This document shows, piece by piece, positions 35,569-47,867 of a stretch of 64,000 nt of DNA. Location of the stretch: assembly GCA_019321725.1 (NCBI GenBank), contig CM033113.1, positions 15,438,001 through 15,502,000 of the forward strand. Reading direction: 5' to 3'. The notes beneath the pieces are model-generated. The model was not told the DNA's origin. It worked only from the letters and a program-made list of their open reading frames with translations, and made no database searches. Position numbers and translations under genes: made by a program. Position 1 is the first letter of the stretch. Each line of letters opens with the position of its first letter. Origin of the DNA: Paulownia fortunei. Taxonomy: Eukaryota > Streptophyta > Magnoliopsida > Lamiales > Paulowniaceae.

Positions 35569-36722
35569 ATTACCCCATAATATTTGGCCCCCTGGGAGTA
35601 TAATTACATAGGTGGCAAAATTGAATTCAATTAGCCTATCTATGTGATTATGAAGGTTTGAATCCGACCTATATGCGAGTCTATTTTAATAGTAAACTTT
35701 TTTTTTTTTAGATGTGTGCTTTGATAAAGCCCTCAATTAAACTGTATATGGCATTCCCATAAAATATCAATTAATTTGACTTAAATTACTATAGTAAGAT
35801 AAATCCACATTCAAAAGTAGTTACCATTGTCCCAAAAAGAATGCTCTATTTGCTATGAGTAAAAATTCAATCTTTTTATCTCTTATTTATTGATTTTTTT
35901 TACAATTTATATATAAAGCTTTTAACCTTAATCTTGTTCTTTTGTTTACTAATATTCATGATTTTCTGAATAAATTAATATATTATTTATTTCAGTACAT
36001 AAAAAAATAAACAAATTAATTGATTAACAGTAATTGAAATAAGACCACATTTTATACATTTCGATTGGGCACTTGAACGAGATCTGTCTCAACTCTGAAG
36101 GTTGATTGACTGGCTGGCCTTTTTAGTTCTCCAAAATGTTTGAACCTATCATATGATGAAAGAAAGAGGTTCAGTTTCAACTTATTATCAAAATCATTCT
36201 TGAGATTTTTAATTTTATCAATGTTGTACTTCTCATAAAATTTTATTAATAAATTAGCGTAAATGACACTGTAGATAAATTAAAGTTATGTGAATCAAAT
36301 AGTGACACATGTAAAATAATATATTAAATATTAAATTTATATTTGCTATTTATATTTTAAGGATTTAATCAAATTTAATTCTTAAAAAAAAATAAAAATG
36401 AATTGATATTATAGTATATATTTTATTTATAAATTAAATTTCGACAAGTGTCAAATCTCATTTCTTTACAATCAATTGTATCAAATCTTGTGATTAAAAA
36501 GATAGATATCAATTAAATCATGAAAAGCCAATCAAATCGTGTTACTTCATCAAATGATTTATCCAAAAATTTATATCATATAAGTATAAATAGGGGTCAT
36601 ATCTAAAGAATTAAATACAACAAAACATAAGTTGTGAAGTAGAGATTTAAGTAAAAAAAATGTTTGAGGAAATTCTCTCAATTTAATTCATCAAATTTAA
36701 GAAAATTCACAGTATTCAAAGC
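35569..36722. other. AT-rich spacer with an isolated TATA-like site
   Basis: No gene was seen. TATAAATA at 36585-36592, followed by agggg, looks like a core promoter, perhaps from an old LTR. No ORF follows it before the solo LTR at 36723. Confidence 0.45.
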
Positions 36723-39700
36723 TGTAACACCCTCAACACTGAATATAGATATTGAAATAACAATAATTTTTACAAGGTAGCACATGTGTGTGCATGTGTA
36801 TATATATTTTCTTTTGTCAATTGTATCACTTTGAAAAATAGCAAAAGTATTTTTTCACATATAACCTTGTATATAGAAAAATCACAATTTATATAAAAAT
36901 ATAATACCAACCACAATTACACTATTCTCAAACTTATTTATTATAAAATTTCAAGAGTATATAGGACACGACATCTCAAAGTTATAATACAATAAACTCA
37001 AAAATCAAAATAATAGCCTATACTTTTAGAAGTAGTAAGGACATTTTGCATCTTGCAACCCTTTTTATACAGACAACAATTTACATAATAATAATGATTG
37101 TAAAAATTAGAATATGCTTACAACATAACCCAACAGGTCGTCATCTATGTACAATAATCCTCAGAAGCCTCTAGGAGCTCCAGCAACCAGCCCAGTAAGC
37201 CTCAAAGTGTCAGGTATCACCATGCTTACCTACAATGCAAGAATTATGTGAGCTAATGCTCAGTAAGTGAAAATCATGCATGCTGAAGAGATAATCCAAC
37301 ATAGATACGATGCATTTCTAGGAGATCATGACAAAAATGCAAACTCATGCATAAAAAATAGTTCGTTCAAAGTTATTTTCCATCATTGGACCCTTGGCCT
37401 ACCTACTATATATTGGATAGATCTCTCAACAATATCAATAATCACATGGCCATAAACAAATCGATACAGTTTAGGGGTCATCTCCTAGGATCACTAGAGG
37501 TCCACCGCCTGTCTTCCTCTATGATCCTCCAGAAGTCTTCCCATCAGCGGCGTCGATAAAGGCACAGTCAAGTGGTCCACCCTCTCGTGACCACCAGAGG
37601 CACACCCCCTGTCCACCCCTATGATCCTTCGAGAAGTAATACTTGCGGTACCCCAAAATATTATATAAATAAACCACACAAGCCTCGGTACACTAGTAGT
37701 GACCAACTAAAATATTTTCTTTTTGAAAATAATATTATGCATGCAAAACCTCAACTGCGAGCACATGTTATGCATGCACGTGTAAATATTGATGAATGAC
37801 ATGTTCAATGATACAACGGATCCCATGTCCCATCATCCAAGTGATGTATGCACAATAATATATTTATAATACTCATCAAGATACAAGGATCACATTTAAT
37901 ATAAATAAGGCAAGAAATACTATGCCCATGCATTGTAGTTGTAAATTGATTTTCATTTACCTTTAATCAATTTTGTGTTACTTCTAGGTTTCTTAAGTAT
38001 TACTCTCCAACCCTAGATGTGAAACAATCTGTAAAATTATAAGATATCAATCACCATCCTCAATTAACAAGTTCATTATACCTAATGTAGTATAAAATTC
38101 TTGAATCTCAATTTAATTAAGCAATTTTACCACTTAGAAACTATAACCGAATACAATCTTTTACGAACCTTTGTTCCACATCTTAAATGTATACTAACCT
38201 CACTTAATTGATGTATTATGACTCTTATAACATCTCCCTAAATGTTAGGGATCAAATGCACCACATCTATGCTGGAATATGTTAATGAACCAAATAAGAC
38301 AGATTCACAACTTTATATTTTCTTGCTGCCATATTAATTTTCTTTGACACCCTTGACATATTCATTCACTCTCCAATTTATATCACACCTAGATAACATA
38401 AAAAATAATATAACATGTCATATAATGGCTAAAACACATGGATATAGTTTCCCAAGTTTAGCTCCCTTCACAGCATACTGAAACAGATTTTTCCTACCAT
38501 GACAATTTTGCGCACATCATGACATTAATGGTTTTGGCACCCTTAAATATATTCAATCACTTTTGAATTTTTAAAAAACTTAGGTAACACATAAAAAGAG
38601 ACAACCAGGTCATATTATTTTCCAAACTCATAGATTTAGCTCCTCTAATTCAGTCTCCTTCTCAGCACACTAAAACAGATTTTGCTACTTTGCCAGTTTG
38701 AGTATTTCTTCAATATCATGTTCTATTTCAACTTCAACCGATCCAAATTCATTCTAATACTCTTACCTCATATATGAAAATGTAAATGATAATAATTATA
38801 GGTTTTATTTAGCATACTATATACGTTTGAAGCCTAAAACACAAAAAAAGAGTAAGGTGACAACTTCTGCCACAAGTATTTCCTATTAAGTGTTTGTCAT
38901 CAAAAACCTTTTCTTTATACACCAAAGTTTAACTAAAAACTTCCTAACAATTTTATAAGAGATATTTAAAACTTAATAAACAATAAATCCATTCAGAATA
39001 ATCTGAAAACCAAAGGCAAAACCGTAGAAAAGTGTTACCTATGCAGATTTTGAGGTTAAACTTGATGGTAATCACTTCTCCTTTGCTTTTTTGTCTTTTA
39101 TTTCAACTTGGAACTAATTTGGAGCACTTGGAGACCTTAAGGTGTGTGTTTAGAAGCTAAAAATGGCTGAAATGAGGATGTGGTCATTGCTTAAGGGTGA
39201 AGGGTTTGAGGTGTTAGCTTAACTTTAATAAGAAAGCATGAGGTGGCAAAGCTTGAAGTGTCAAATAGTGGTTTAAATTTGATATTATACACAACTTACA
39301 CAGTTCTAATCTGGTGTTTCTCAACATTTATTCCTTTATTTACAACCTATTTTAATTTCAATACGATCGGATAATAAATTTTACCCTAATTTCTTAATCA
39401 TTGATTTGATCTTTAAATCGATTGACATCCAATTCTTAAATAGATTATCTAGTTTTCATTTTTAAAATCATATGCACATATGTACCTTGAAATATGACAC
39501 TTAAATCAAATTACATCATGTTTAATATCCTAAGTATTATTAGTTTATGCATTTATACCTTTAAAACACCTTGATCTAGTTGAATCGAAACATATTAGCT
39601 TACTAGTAATACCTTTAATTGCTTCTAAAATTATGACATATAACCTATGAATATCCAATGGATGGACCAATCTATTTTTTCTCTTATCTAAACATTGAAT

Positions 39701-39860
39701 TTCAACCACTAATATCATGTAATAGCATTAGAGGTTTAACGATTAAGAATGCTATATAAGATGCCATATAAATGTTAATGTAAATTAGTATATAAGTAGC
39801 ATGTAATGCATGAATCACATTGACCAACTGAGTAGTGTGAGGCTTGGTTATTACAAAAGC
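36718..39860 (-). mobile_element. Gypsy-type solo LTR (copy A) with TSD AAAGC
   Basis: On the minus strand it starts TGTAATAACCAAGCCTCAC (39855) and ends GTGTTACA (36723), 3133 bases. The 5-bp direct repeat AAAGC flanks it (36718-36722 and 39856-39860), proving a clean insertion. No internal coding region is present, so it is a solo LTR left by LTR-LTR recombination. It is homologous to copies B (41091-50102) and C (58251 onward). The TG..CA ends and 5-bp TSD fit a Ty3/gypsy element, but the lineage is not established because no internal region is available. Confidence 0.85.
37491..37690 (-). repeat. Two 100-bp tandem units in solo LTR A
   Basis: The words ctatgatcctccagaagt and ctatgatccttcgagaagt begin exactly 100 bases apart (37519 and 37619). 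The units are GC-richer than the rest of the LTR and are absent at the matching place of copy B. Confidence 0.65.
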
Positions 39861-39959
39861 AAAACCAAGGCACTCATCGTAGAGTCCATACAAAGAATAA
39901 TGTTTAATTCAAGATTAAGTTGTTAAACTCTAAAAAATAATGTTATTGAAGATTAAATC
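39861..39959. other. Short spacer between solo LTR A and copia D1
   Basis: About 100 bases of AT-rich sequence, with nothing recognised. Confidence 0.5.
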
Positions 39960-41090
39960 TATTAGAGTAGTGTCCGACGTGCTAATTAGATTGGGTGACT
40001 TTTATACTCTTGTATTTGTAAAAATAATATTTTTTAAATTATATTAGTAAAATAGAAAATTTTCTTTATCTTTAATTTATAGTAATTAGATAAAATCCCC
40101 AAACCAAACTTAGTTGCGGGGCATGGTTAGACATTTGATGGTCATTATAGAATATGCTCTATGACTTTGATTTTAAATTAGTTCCAAGTCGAGGGTTATT
40201 TGAGATAGGACATTGAATAGTCCAGTAGACTTGCGCATATGATGTATGCTTACATGAGAAGGATGTCTCGCTCCATGAACATTGGTATAATGATGCCAGT
40301 GCATGTATGTGGGTGCATGTTAGAAAATAAATACACTGAACAAGCCTACTAAATTTTTTTAATTAAAAATATTATTTATCGAAATAAGAATTTTTATATT
40401 ACAATAGTATACGATTAATCCTTAGATTTTAGGCACCATGGTAGCCTTGTGCATGCTGACAATCGCAAAGGGGGTATATTGGATATTGCATTGATATGCA
40501 TGGAGGTTAATGAGTAACCAACAAAAGATTTATCACTTGCTTAGCAGAACAAGTGAATCTTCTATGTTTTCATAGTTCATGACTCAGAAGTCTTAGTTAA
40601 GACAGGATGAATGTTAGACGGGAATTTTCTAATGATTCGTCATGAGTAATTGAAACTTGAAATGAAATTATAGTTATTGAGCAATTAGGGTTTCGACTAT
40701 TAATTTGTGCCCTATACTTAATCAGGAGATTAGTTGATGAAAAGACATTACATGTATGGTACTCGTAATTGAAATAGGTTCACTCACTATTTCACTTAAG
40801 TGTAGGTAGTCATGATACACTTGCTTGGTGTTTCCCATGACTTGTGAGGTTTTTGAAATTTAGGAGTTAATTTCAAGTGGATTAATTAATTAAAATAATT
40901 ATTATACATAATTTACAAATGTTGCAAGTCCACTGCTAGGTTAGTAGTAAACCTAAAGGGTCAAACACAACTTGAGATGAAACATTTCTAACTTAAGAAT
41001 TGATCCAAGGAATTGAATCCAAATAATTAATAGTGATTAATTAATTAAGGCTTAAATTAATTCAATAAGTTGAAATAATTATTCAAATAA
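39960..41090 (+). repeat. 5' LTR of copia D1, first part
   Basis: It begins tattagagtag, where related LTRs begin TGTTA. It matches the start of the D2 LTR (54784) and, inverted, the D3 LTR (54314). It breaks at 41090, where LTR B is inserted, and resumes at 50103. Confidence 0.8.
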
Positions 41091-43219
41091 TGTGATACCC
41101 GAGCCTCTTACTACTCACATGGCCAAATATGATTCATGCATTACATGTTAATTTTATAAGCTATTTGCATTTCTATTGACATTGCATAATTTATTTTATT
41201 TTATACGACATTCTTGAATATTAAACTTAATTATGAAGTTCTTGCACGGTATGAGTTATTGAATTTCCTAATCTAAGTAGTTGATTTAATATTGAAATAA
41301 GAAGAAAATGAGGTGGATCAATATTAGATATAGATGGGATATATAAGTTATAATTTTGGAAGTGTTAAAAGTGTTACTAGTAAGCTTATACGGTTTAATT
41401 TGATTTGATCAAGTTATTTCAAAAGTATATATTTGTAAATTAGCATATTTGAGATATTGGACATGATATAATGTGATTTAAGTGTCATATTACAAGTCCC
41501 ATATGTGCATATGATTTTAGAAATGCAAACTTGATAATTCTTTAAGAATCGGATGCGAATCGGTTTGGAGATCGAATGAACGGACATAGGAAATAACTAT
41601 GGGAATGAATGGTGACTAAAATAGGTTGCAACCCAATAAAAATAGATGAGACACACAAGATTAGGGTTGAAAGATAAGGGAGAAAATCAGATTTTACCAT
41701 TTACTTGCCACCTCATGCTTTCTTATTAAGCTTAAGCTAACATCTCAAGCTAACACCTCAAACCCTTCACCCTTAAGCCACGACCAGACCCTCATTTCAG
41801 CCATTTTCATCTTCCAAACACATGCCTTAAGGTCTCCAAGTGATCCAAATTGATTCCAAGTTGAAATAAAAGCAAGAAAAGCAAAGGAGAAGTGATTACC
41901 ATCAAGTTAACCTAAAAATCTGCATAGGTAACACTTATCTACGGTTTTGCCTTTGGTTTTCAGATTATTATGAATGGTTTTATTGTTTATTAAGCTTTCA
42001 ATATCTCTTATAAAAGTGTTAGGAAGTTTTTAGTTAGACTTTGGTGCACAAAGAAAGGGTTTTTGATGACAAACACTTAATAGGAAATACTTGTGGTAGA
42101 AACTGTTATCTTACTGTTTTCTTGTGTTTTAGGCTTCAAAAGGGTATGGTATGTTGAATAAAACCTATAATTATTACCATTTACATGACCATATATGATT
42201 TAAGAGTATTGGAATGAAGTTTTATCAGTTGGAAATTGAAATAGAGAATGATATTGGAGAAACACTCAAACTGCCAAAATAGCAAAATCTGTTTTGGTGT
42301 GCTGTGAAGGAGACTGATTTAGGGAGCTAAATTCATTATTTTTGGTAATAATATGACCTGGTTGTCTCCTTATGTATGTTATCTAAGTATGGTGAAAAGG
42401 TTGGAGTGATTGAATATACTTAAGGGTGACAAAACCATTAATATCATGAAGTGTTCAAAACTGTCACGGTAGGAAACAATCTGTTTCAGTATGTCGTGAA
42501 GAGAGCTGAACTTGGGAAGCTATATATGATATGGTTACATTTACATACATGTTATATAAGTGTGGTAAACATTTGGGAGTGATTGGATATGTTTAGGGAT
42601 GTTAAAATTATCATACAACTAAACTTGACAGCAAGAAAATATGAAAATGTGAATCTGCCACATTTGATCACTTAGCATGTTTCAACCTAGACATGTTGCT
42701 ATTGAGTGTTAACAATTAGGTACATGCTATTAGAGTTATAATACTTCAATTACATGATGTTTACATGTATTTGAGATGAGAAATTGAGGTATTTGAGGGT
42801 CTATATTGGGTTCTAGTTTGTGAAAGCTTGATTATTAGCTTATAGCTTGGTGGTTAAGGTCTAGTATGAGATTTTGTGCTTTCAACTTGCTAAATTGGGA
42901 ATGGTGCTTGATGTTGGTAATATTACAGGCTATTTTACATCTAAGATTGGAGGAGAACAATAAACAAATCTAGACTAAGCCACCAACCAAATGAAAGGTA
43001 AGTAAAGATTTATTTGCAACTACAATGTATAGACATAGTAGATGTGTGAATTATATGTAATACCATAAATGATATGTGCATAGTAGAGGGCTCTCCATTG
43101 AGCATACATACATGGGCATTGTCATTAGCACGTGCATGCAACATATATGAGTATTATGATAAATCTTGCATTGCACGGTATGATTCAGAGAAAGAAAAAT
43201 ATTTTGATGACCACTACTA

Positions 43220-43307
43220 GTGCACCGAAGCATGCATGAATTTGCATGGTTTTATGCATGGATTTGCAGGTTCACGTGCATGGATTTGCATGCGTATGAG
43301 TATGCAT
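43220..43307 (+). repeat. TGCATGGATTTGCA minisatellite in LTR B
   Basis: Repeated versions of tgcatg(g/a)atttgca occur at about 43232, 43254 and 43278, and again after the Athila insert (49522-49538). The Athila element inserted in this repeat. Confidence 0.7.
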
Positions 43308-44911
43308 TGATAAGTGCATATTTTGATATATTTTTATATCAAATCCTTTATACTTTTCTTACTTTATTCTTGTTAATATTCTCGTTTTATTAATGTTTTG
43401 TGTTAGAGAATAAATGGAAGCATGTTTTCAGACTTGTGCAGTTTTTGTAATTTAAGCATAACTTCATGATCAAAAGCTCTATGGACCTGAATCTTGTTTC
43501 ATTTGAAAGCCAAGAGATAGAGGTACAACTTTTATGTTGGAGGCTCAACCCAATTCAGTCTTGATGATAGCAGAAAATTCGTCCAAGTAATTACACAAAA
43601 TGGATCACCAAAATTCATATCAGAGTTCAGCCCAGTATTGACTTATTTTACCAATTCGGTTATATATCTTGAGCCTAAATTTATTTTGGTCTAAAATTCG
43701 GATATGTTATACCCAAGAGGTAAATAAACAAGTTTTTTGAAGACAAGATGGTGTGAAAATGTGTCGAAATGGTAAAACCATAGGCTACAAGTTGCTGCTG
43801 ATGTTACAGGGCGGCTCTTGGACATGACTCGGTAATTTGACCATATCTCCTTCATCCGATCACCAAATTTGACAAAAGATATATGAAAATATATCAGCGT
43901 TGAAAGATCTACAATTTTTATTCTTTACGTATCTTCAAAATCTGGCTGTATCTAACCAAAAAATGTAATTCAATTCAGTGGTTGAGAAATTTGTGTAACA
44001 ACTTACCAACTCTTGGCAACTAGCATACCACTTGATTAACCCCTCCATTATTTGTTTGGCCTCTAGTTTACTCCAAGTACTATAAATAGGCCATGTATTC
44101 AGCTTGTAAGAGAGGGGGGGGGGTAGAGGGTTTCTTTAGGCTAAGTTATCTAGTTTGTATTGTAAGTTTTCTAGTAGTAATAGAAATGCATTCTCTAGTT
44201 TCTCTTATATTTTTAGTCTTTGTTACTTTTATTATGTCTTTCTAAATTTCATTTTGCTGAGGAAAAAGGGTGAATCTCTTGATGGAGGAAGAGAAATGGT
44301 TATAAGGGTAGAAATTATTTAAGTATGTTGTATTATTATTATTATTTTTGATCTAAACCCTACTTATTTTTGTGGTGATTCTTGATTTATGTATCTCCAA
44401 TGGCACAACAAATACTTGGGTTCATTTAGCTTATTGTACGGTTTTACCCCACCGACTGCTAATGTGAAACCTTGATTTGTTGTTGACGAAGGAGTATATA
44501 AATACTTGATCCCATAAATAAGTGTTGGTGTTAAGAGATAATTTGCAATAGTAAGACAATATCATGATTATCTTATTGCATGAGTTACTTGATAATATCT
44601 TCCCATTGGAACCTTCATTATGTATGGATTCCAATTGTGGCAATTAATAGAGGTAAAAAGAATAAATAACCATTTATCTATCCAAACTCAAGAGTGGATC
44701 CCTAATCCTCAGTACTTTTATTACTTCGGTTTTTTCTTTAGCTACATCATATATTAATTATTCATATATTTTTGATTCACATAAACTCCATCTTTTTATA
44801 AATATAAACTTGAATTCTTCAAACAACTTCCTGTGGATCGACCTCGAACTCACGAGAAATTTATTACTTACTACAACCTGCACTTGGGTTTGCAACCTTA
44901 AAGTTGTAGCA
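43308..44911 (+). repeat. 5' LTR of the young Athila element
   Basis: 1604 bases, TG..CA. The TATA box TATAAATA is at 44091-44098, with a run of ten G at 44114-44123 about 16 bases downstream. ORFs inside it are chance. Confidence 0.93.
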
Positions 44912-44917
44912 AGTTTT

Positions 44918-44935
44918 TGGCGCCATTGCCGGGGA
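44918..44935 (+). other. Primer binding site, tRNA-Asp type
   Basis: tggcgccattgccgggga lies 6 bases after the LTR end. It differs from the usual Athila site tggcgccgttgccgggga at one base. Confidence 0.85.
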
Positions 44936-45111
44936 AGGCAAGGTAAGTATTCAGGTTTGTTAATATTTTTCCTTTGTAAATATAGTTTGTTTATTTTCTT
45001 TATGGATATATGGTTATATGGTATCGTAGTTATAATTCTCGACGTTTAGTAAGAAATAATTCCAAAACTTTGTTTAGAAATTTGTTTGAATCATCTCCAC
45101 ATACTTCCACC

Positions 45112-46602
45112 ATGGCTGAAAATGAAAGTGTCCAGGATGAAAATGAGAATCAACAGGTGCGTACCATGCGTTATTACTTGCAACCTCCTCGAAATTCTTC
45201 TCCTTCTTGTTTTATTTTTCCTCTAAATGCAAATAATTTTCGATTCAAGTCAGGTATGATCCCTTTACTTCCTAATTTCCATGGTTTAGACTCTGAAAGT
45301 CCTTACTTGCATTTAAAAGAATTTGATGAAGTATGTGCCACTTTTGATGATCAAACTTGCACAAATGAGATTGTTAAGCTCAAATTATTTCCTTTCTCTT
45401 TAAAAGATAAAGCAAAAAATTGGCTTAATTCTTTAAAACCTAGGTCAATTGGTACTTGGCAAGAAATGCAAGCTGAATTCTTGAAAAAATTCTTTCCAAC
45501 TCATAAAACTAATGCTTTGAAAAGACAAATTCAAAATTTTTCTCAAAATTCGAATGAAGTTTTCTTTCAATGTTGGGAAAGATTTAAAGATTTGTTGAAT
45601 TCATGCCCACATCATGGTTTTGAAAAATGGCGCTTAATTAGTTTCTTTTATGAAGGTTTAACTCCTAAAACAAAACAATTTGTTGAAACAATGTGTAATG
45701 GTGAGTTTCTTGATAAGGAATCTGATGAAACCCTAGAATACTTAGATCATTTGGCAGAAAACTCTCAATCATGGCATAGTGTTAATTCTTCCGAAGGTTC
45801 TATTAGATCTAATCTTGCTAATAGTAATAAAGGAAAATATTACCTTAGTCAAGAAGATGATCTAAATGCTAGACTTGCTAGTTTAACAAGAAAAGTTGAA
45901 GCCATGGAACTTAAGAAAGTAAAGGAAATCAAATTTGTGCAAGAGGAAGAAGGTTGTAGCAATTGTGAACTTTTGGGGCACTCCACCAATGAATGTCCAA
46001 ACCTTCCAGTACAAGCAAATTTTATGAACACATTCAAAAAGCCTTTCCATTCTCCATATTCTGAAACTTACAATCCACAATGGAGAAATTATCCCAATTT
46101 CAGTTGGCGAGATGATAACCGTGCCCAACCACCGCATTCACAAAAACCACAAAACTTTCATTCTTATCCACCTCCACATACAAAATCCATTGAGGAGACT
46201 TTGCAAGCATTTATGCATGAACAAACAAACATCAATAATCAGACTTCACAAGCTATCAATGAGATCAGAAGCACACTTTCAACACTGACAACTTCTTTGC
46301 GTACTCATGAAAAAGGTAAATTTCCTACTCAACCTCAACCTAATCCTTCTACTCAGTGTCATGTTTCTTTTTCAGGTGAAAATGCAGTCAAGGAGGCTAA
46401 TTCAGTTACAACTCTTTGGAATGAAAAAGTTGTTGACAAGACTATTCATCCCAAGGAGAAAGTTTCTAATCCACCTCCAGAAATGAAAAATGGAAATAGT
46501 CTTGACGATAAAGGTAAGTTTGAAGAAGGTAAGCGTGAAAATAAAGAAAAAGAAAAATATTTACCTCCAGCACCCTTTCCTCAAAGATTGCAAGCAACTT
46601 AG
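45112..46602 (+). CDS. Athila-type gag protein
   Basis: Gag forms the particle that packages the element's RNA. From the ATG at 45112 (context accATGG; an earlier in-frame ATG lies at 45010) the frame gives 496 residues. The retrotransposon gag domain includes FHGLDSESPYLHLKEFDEV (near 45282), DKAKNWLNSL, EFLKKFFP and FYEGLTPKTKQFVETM. A CCHC knuckle CSNCELLGHSTNEC (near 45955) follows, then the conserved NPQWRNYPNFSW and a coiled, charged tail. It ends at a TAG at 46600, where relatives read through into protease in the same frame. The frame continues past two more stops (near 46641 and 47080), so the original gag-protease polyprotein is now split by three in-frame stops. Confidence 0.88.
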   Translation: MAENESVQDENENQQVRTMRYYLQPPRNSSPSCFIFPLNANNFRFKSGMIPLLPNFHGLDSESPYLHLKEFDEVCATFDDQTCTNEIVKLKLFPFSLKDKAKNWLNSLKPRSIGTWQEMQAEFLKKFFPTHKTNALKRQIQNFSQNSNEVFFQCWERFKDLLNSCPHHGFEKWRLISFFYEGLTPKTKQFVETMCNGEFLDKESDETLEYLDHLAENSQSWHSVNSSEGSIRSNLANSNKGKYYLSQEDDLNARLASLTRKVEAMELKKVKEIKFVQEEEGCSNCELLGHSTNECPNLPVQANFMNTFKKPFHSPYSETYNPQWRNYPNFSWRDDNRAQPPHSQKPQNFHSYPPPHTKSIEETLQAFMHEQTNINNQTSQAINEIRSTLSTLTTSLRTHEKGKFPTQPQPNPSTQCHVSFSGENAVKEANSVTTLWNEKVVDKTIHPKEKVSNPPPEMKNGNSLDDKGKFEEGKRENKEKEKYLPPAPFPQRLQAT

Positions 46603-46665
46603 AAATTGAACTCAAATGCTGAAATTTTTGAAATTTTTAAATAAGTCAAGATTAATATTCCATTA

Positions 46666-47784
46666 TTGGATGCAATCAAGCAAGTTCCACCTTGTGCCAA
46701 ATTTTTGAAAGATTTGTGTACAATCAAAAGAAAACATCATGTACAAAAGAAGGCATTTTTAACTGAAAGTGTTAGTTCAATCATTCAACAATTCACTCCA
46801 CCCAAGTACAAAGATCCAGGTTGTCCAACCATTTCATGTATCATAGGAAACACTAGAATAGAGCGTGCTTTGCTTGATCTTGGTGCTAGTGTAAATCTTC
46901 TACCTTTCTCAGTTTATGAACAGTTACGTTTGGGAGAACTTAAAACAACTTCTGTTGTACTCCAATTAGCTGACTGTTCGATTAAAGTTCCAAAGGGAAT
47001 AGTAGAAGATGTGTTGGTACAAATTGATAAGTTTTACTTTCCAGTTGATTTCATTATTTTGGACACAGAGCCTGTTACATAAACACTTACACAAATTCCT
47101 ATCATTTTGGGTCGTCCTTTTCTTGCAACTTCAAATGCTTTGATCAATTGTAGAAATGGTATTTTGAAGTTATCATTTGGAAATATGACTTTGGAACTAA
47201 ATGTGTTTAATGTTTGTATGCAACCTGCAGAAGATGTAGAAATACATGAAGTGGATTCAATTGAGGAACTTGTTCATGAATACTTTACTACTACTAACTC
47301 TTCAGATTCTTTGGAGACTTGTTTTGAAAGTGAAAGTATTTATAAAAAGAAACACACTAATACTATCTCTGAATTTTTGCAGGTACAAGAAAAATATTTT
47401 TGGAGGCCAAGGTTCGAAGAACTTTCATCATCAATAGTAAAATCTATTCCATCAAGTATTAAAGCTCCTGTGGTTGAATTGAAACCTTTGCCAGTTAATT
47501 TGAAATACTCTTTCTTGGGTGAGAATGAAACTTTTCCAGTAATAATTTCTTCCAAACTCGATGCATATCAAGAAGGTAAGTTGATCGAAACTCTGAAAAT
47601 GCATAAGAATGCTTTAGGATGGACCATTGCTGATATTAAAGGTATTAATCCTTTCATTTGCACACATAACATCTATCTAGAGGAAAATGCTAAACCATCT
47701 AGAGAAATGCAACGAAAGCTAAATCCTAATATGAAAGAAGTAGTAAGAAATGAAGTCGTTAAACTCTTAGATAATGGAATCTAA
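46666..47784 (+). pseudogene. Aspartic protease and truncated start of reverse transcriptase
   Basis: It lies in the gag frame. The first open piece, 46666-47082, has the protease site ALLDLGASVNLLP, with the DLGAS form usual for Athila-type elements. It then has the flap-like region and VDFIILD. After a stop, 47107-47784 continues with ILGRPFLATSNALINCRNG, a linker, and the very beginning of reverse transcriptase (SREMQRKLNPNMKEVVRNEV). It stops at NGI, where relatives continue into the catalytic part. Everything from the RT palm to integrase is deleted. Two of the stops look like point mutations. Confidence 0.85.
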
Positions 47785-47867
47785 TAGTGTTTTCCTACGA
47801 AAGTGGATTAGTTTATGTTTGTTTTAAGCTTGCTCGAGGACAAGCAAGGGTTAAGTGTGGGGGAATT
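47785..47867 (+). other. 3' tail and polypurine tract of the young Athila element
   Basis: The tail 'ttttcctacgaaagtggatt' also occurs (minus strand) next to the 3' LTR of the Athila element at 59444. It ends in the polypurine tract ttaagtgtgggggaa (47851-47865), from which plus-strand synthesis starts. Confidence 0.8.

Noticed and set aside
44431..44643. Repeated 70-residue ORF, also at 49040-49252
   Set aside because: It is identical in plan because both copies lie in the two LTRs of the same Athila element. It is antisense to the LTR transcript and not a gene.
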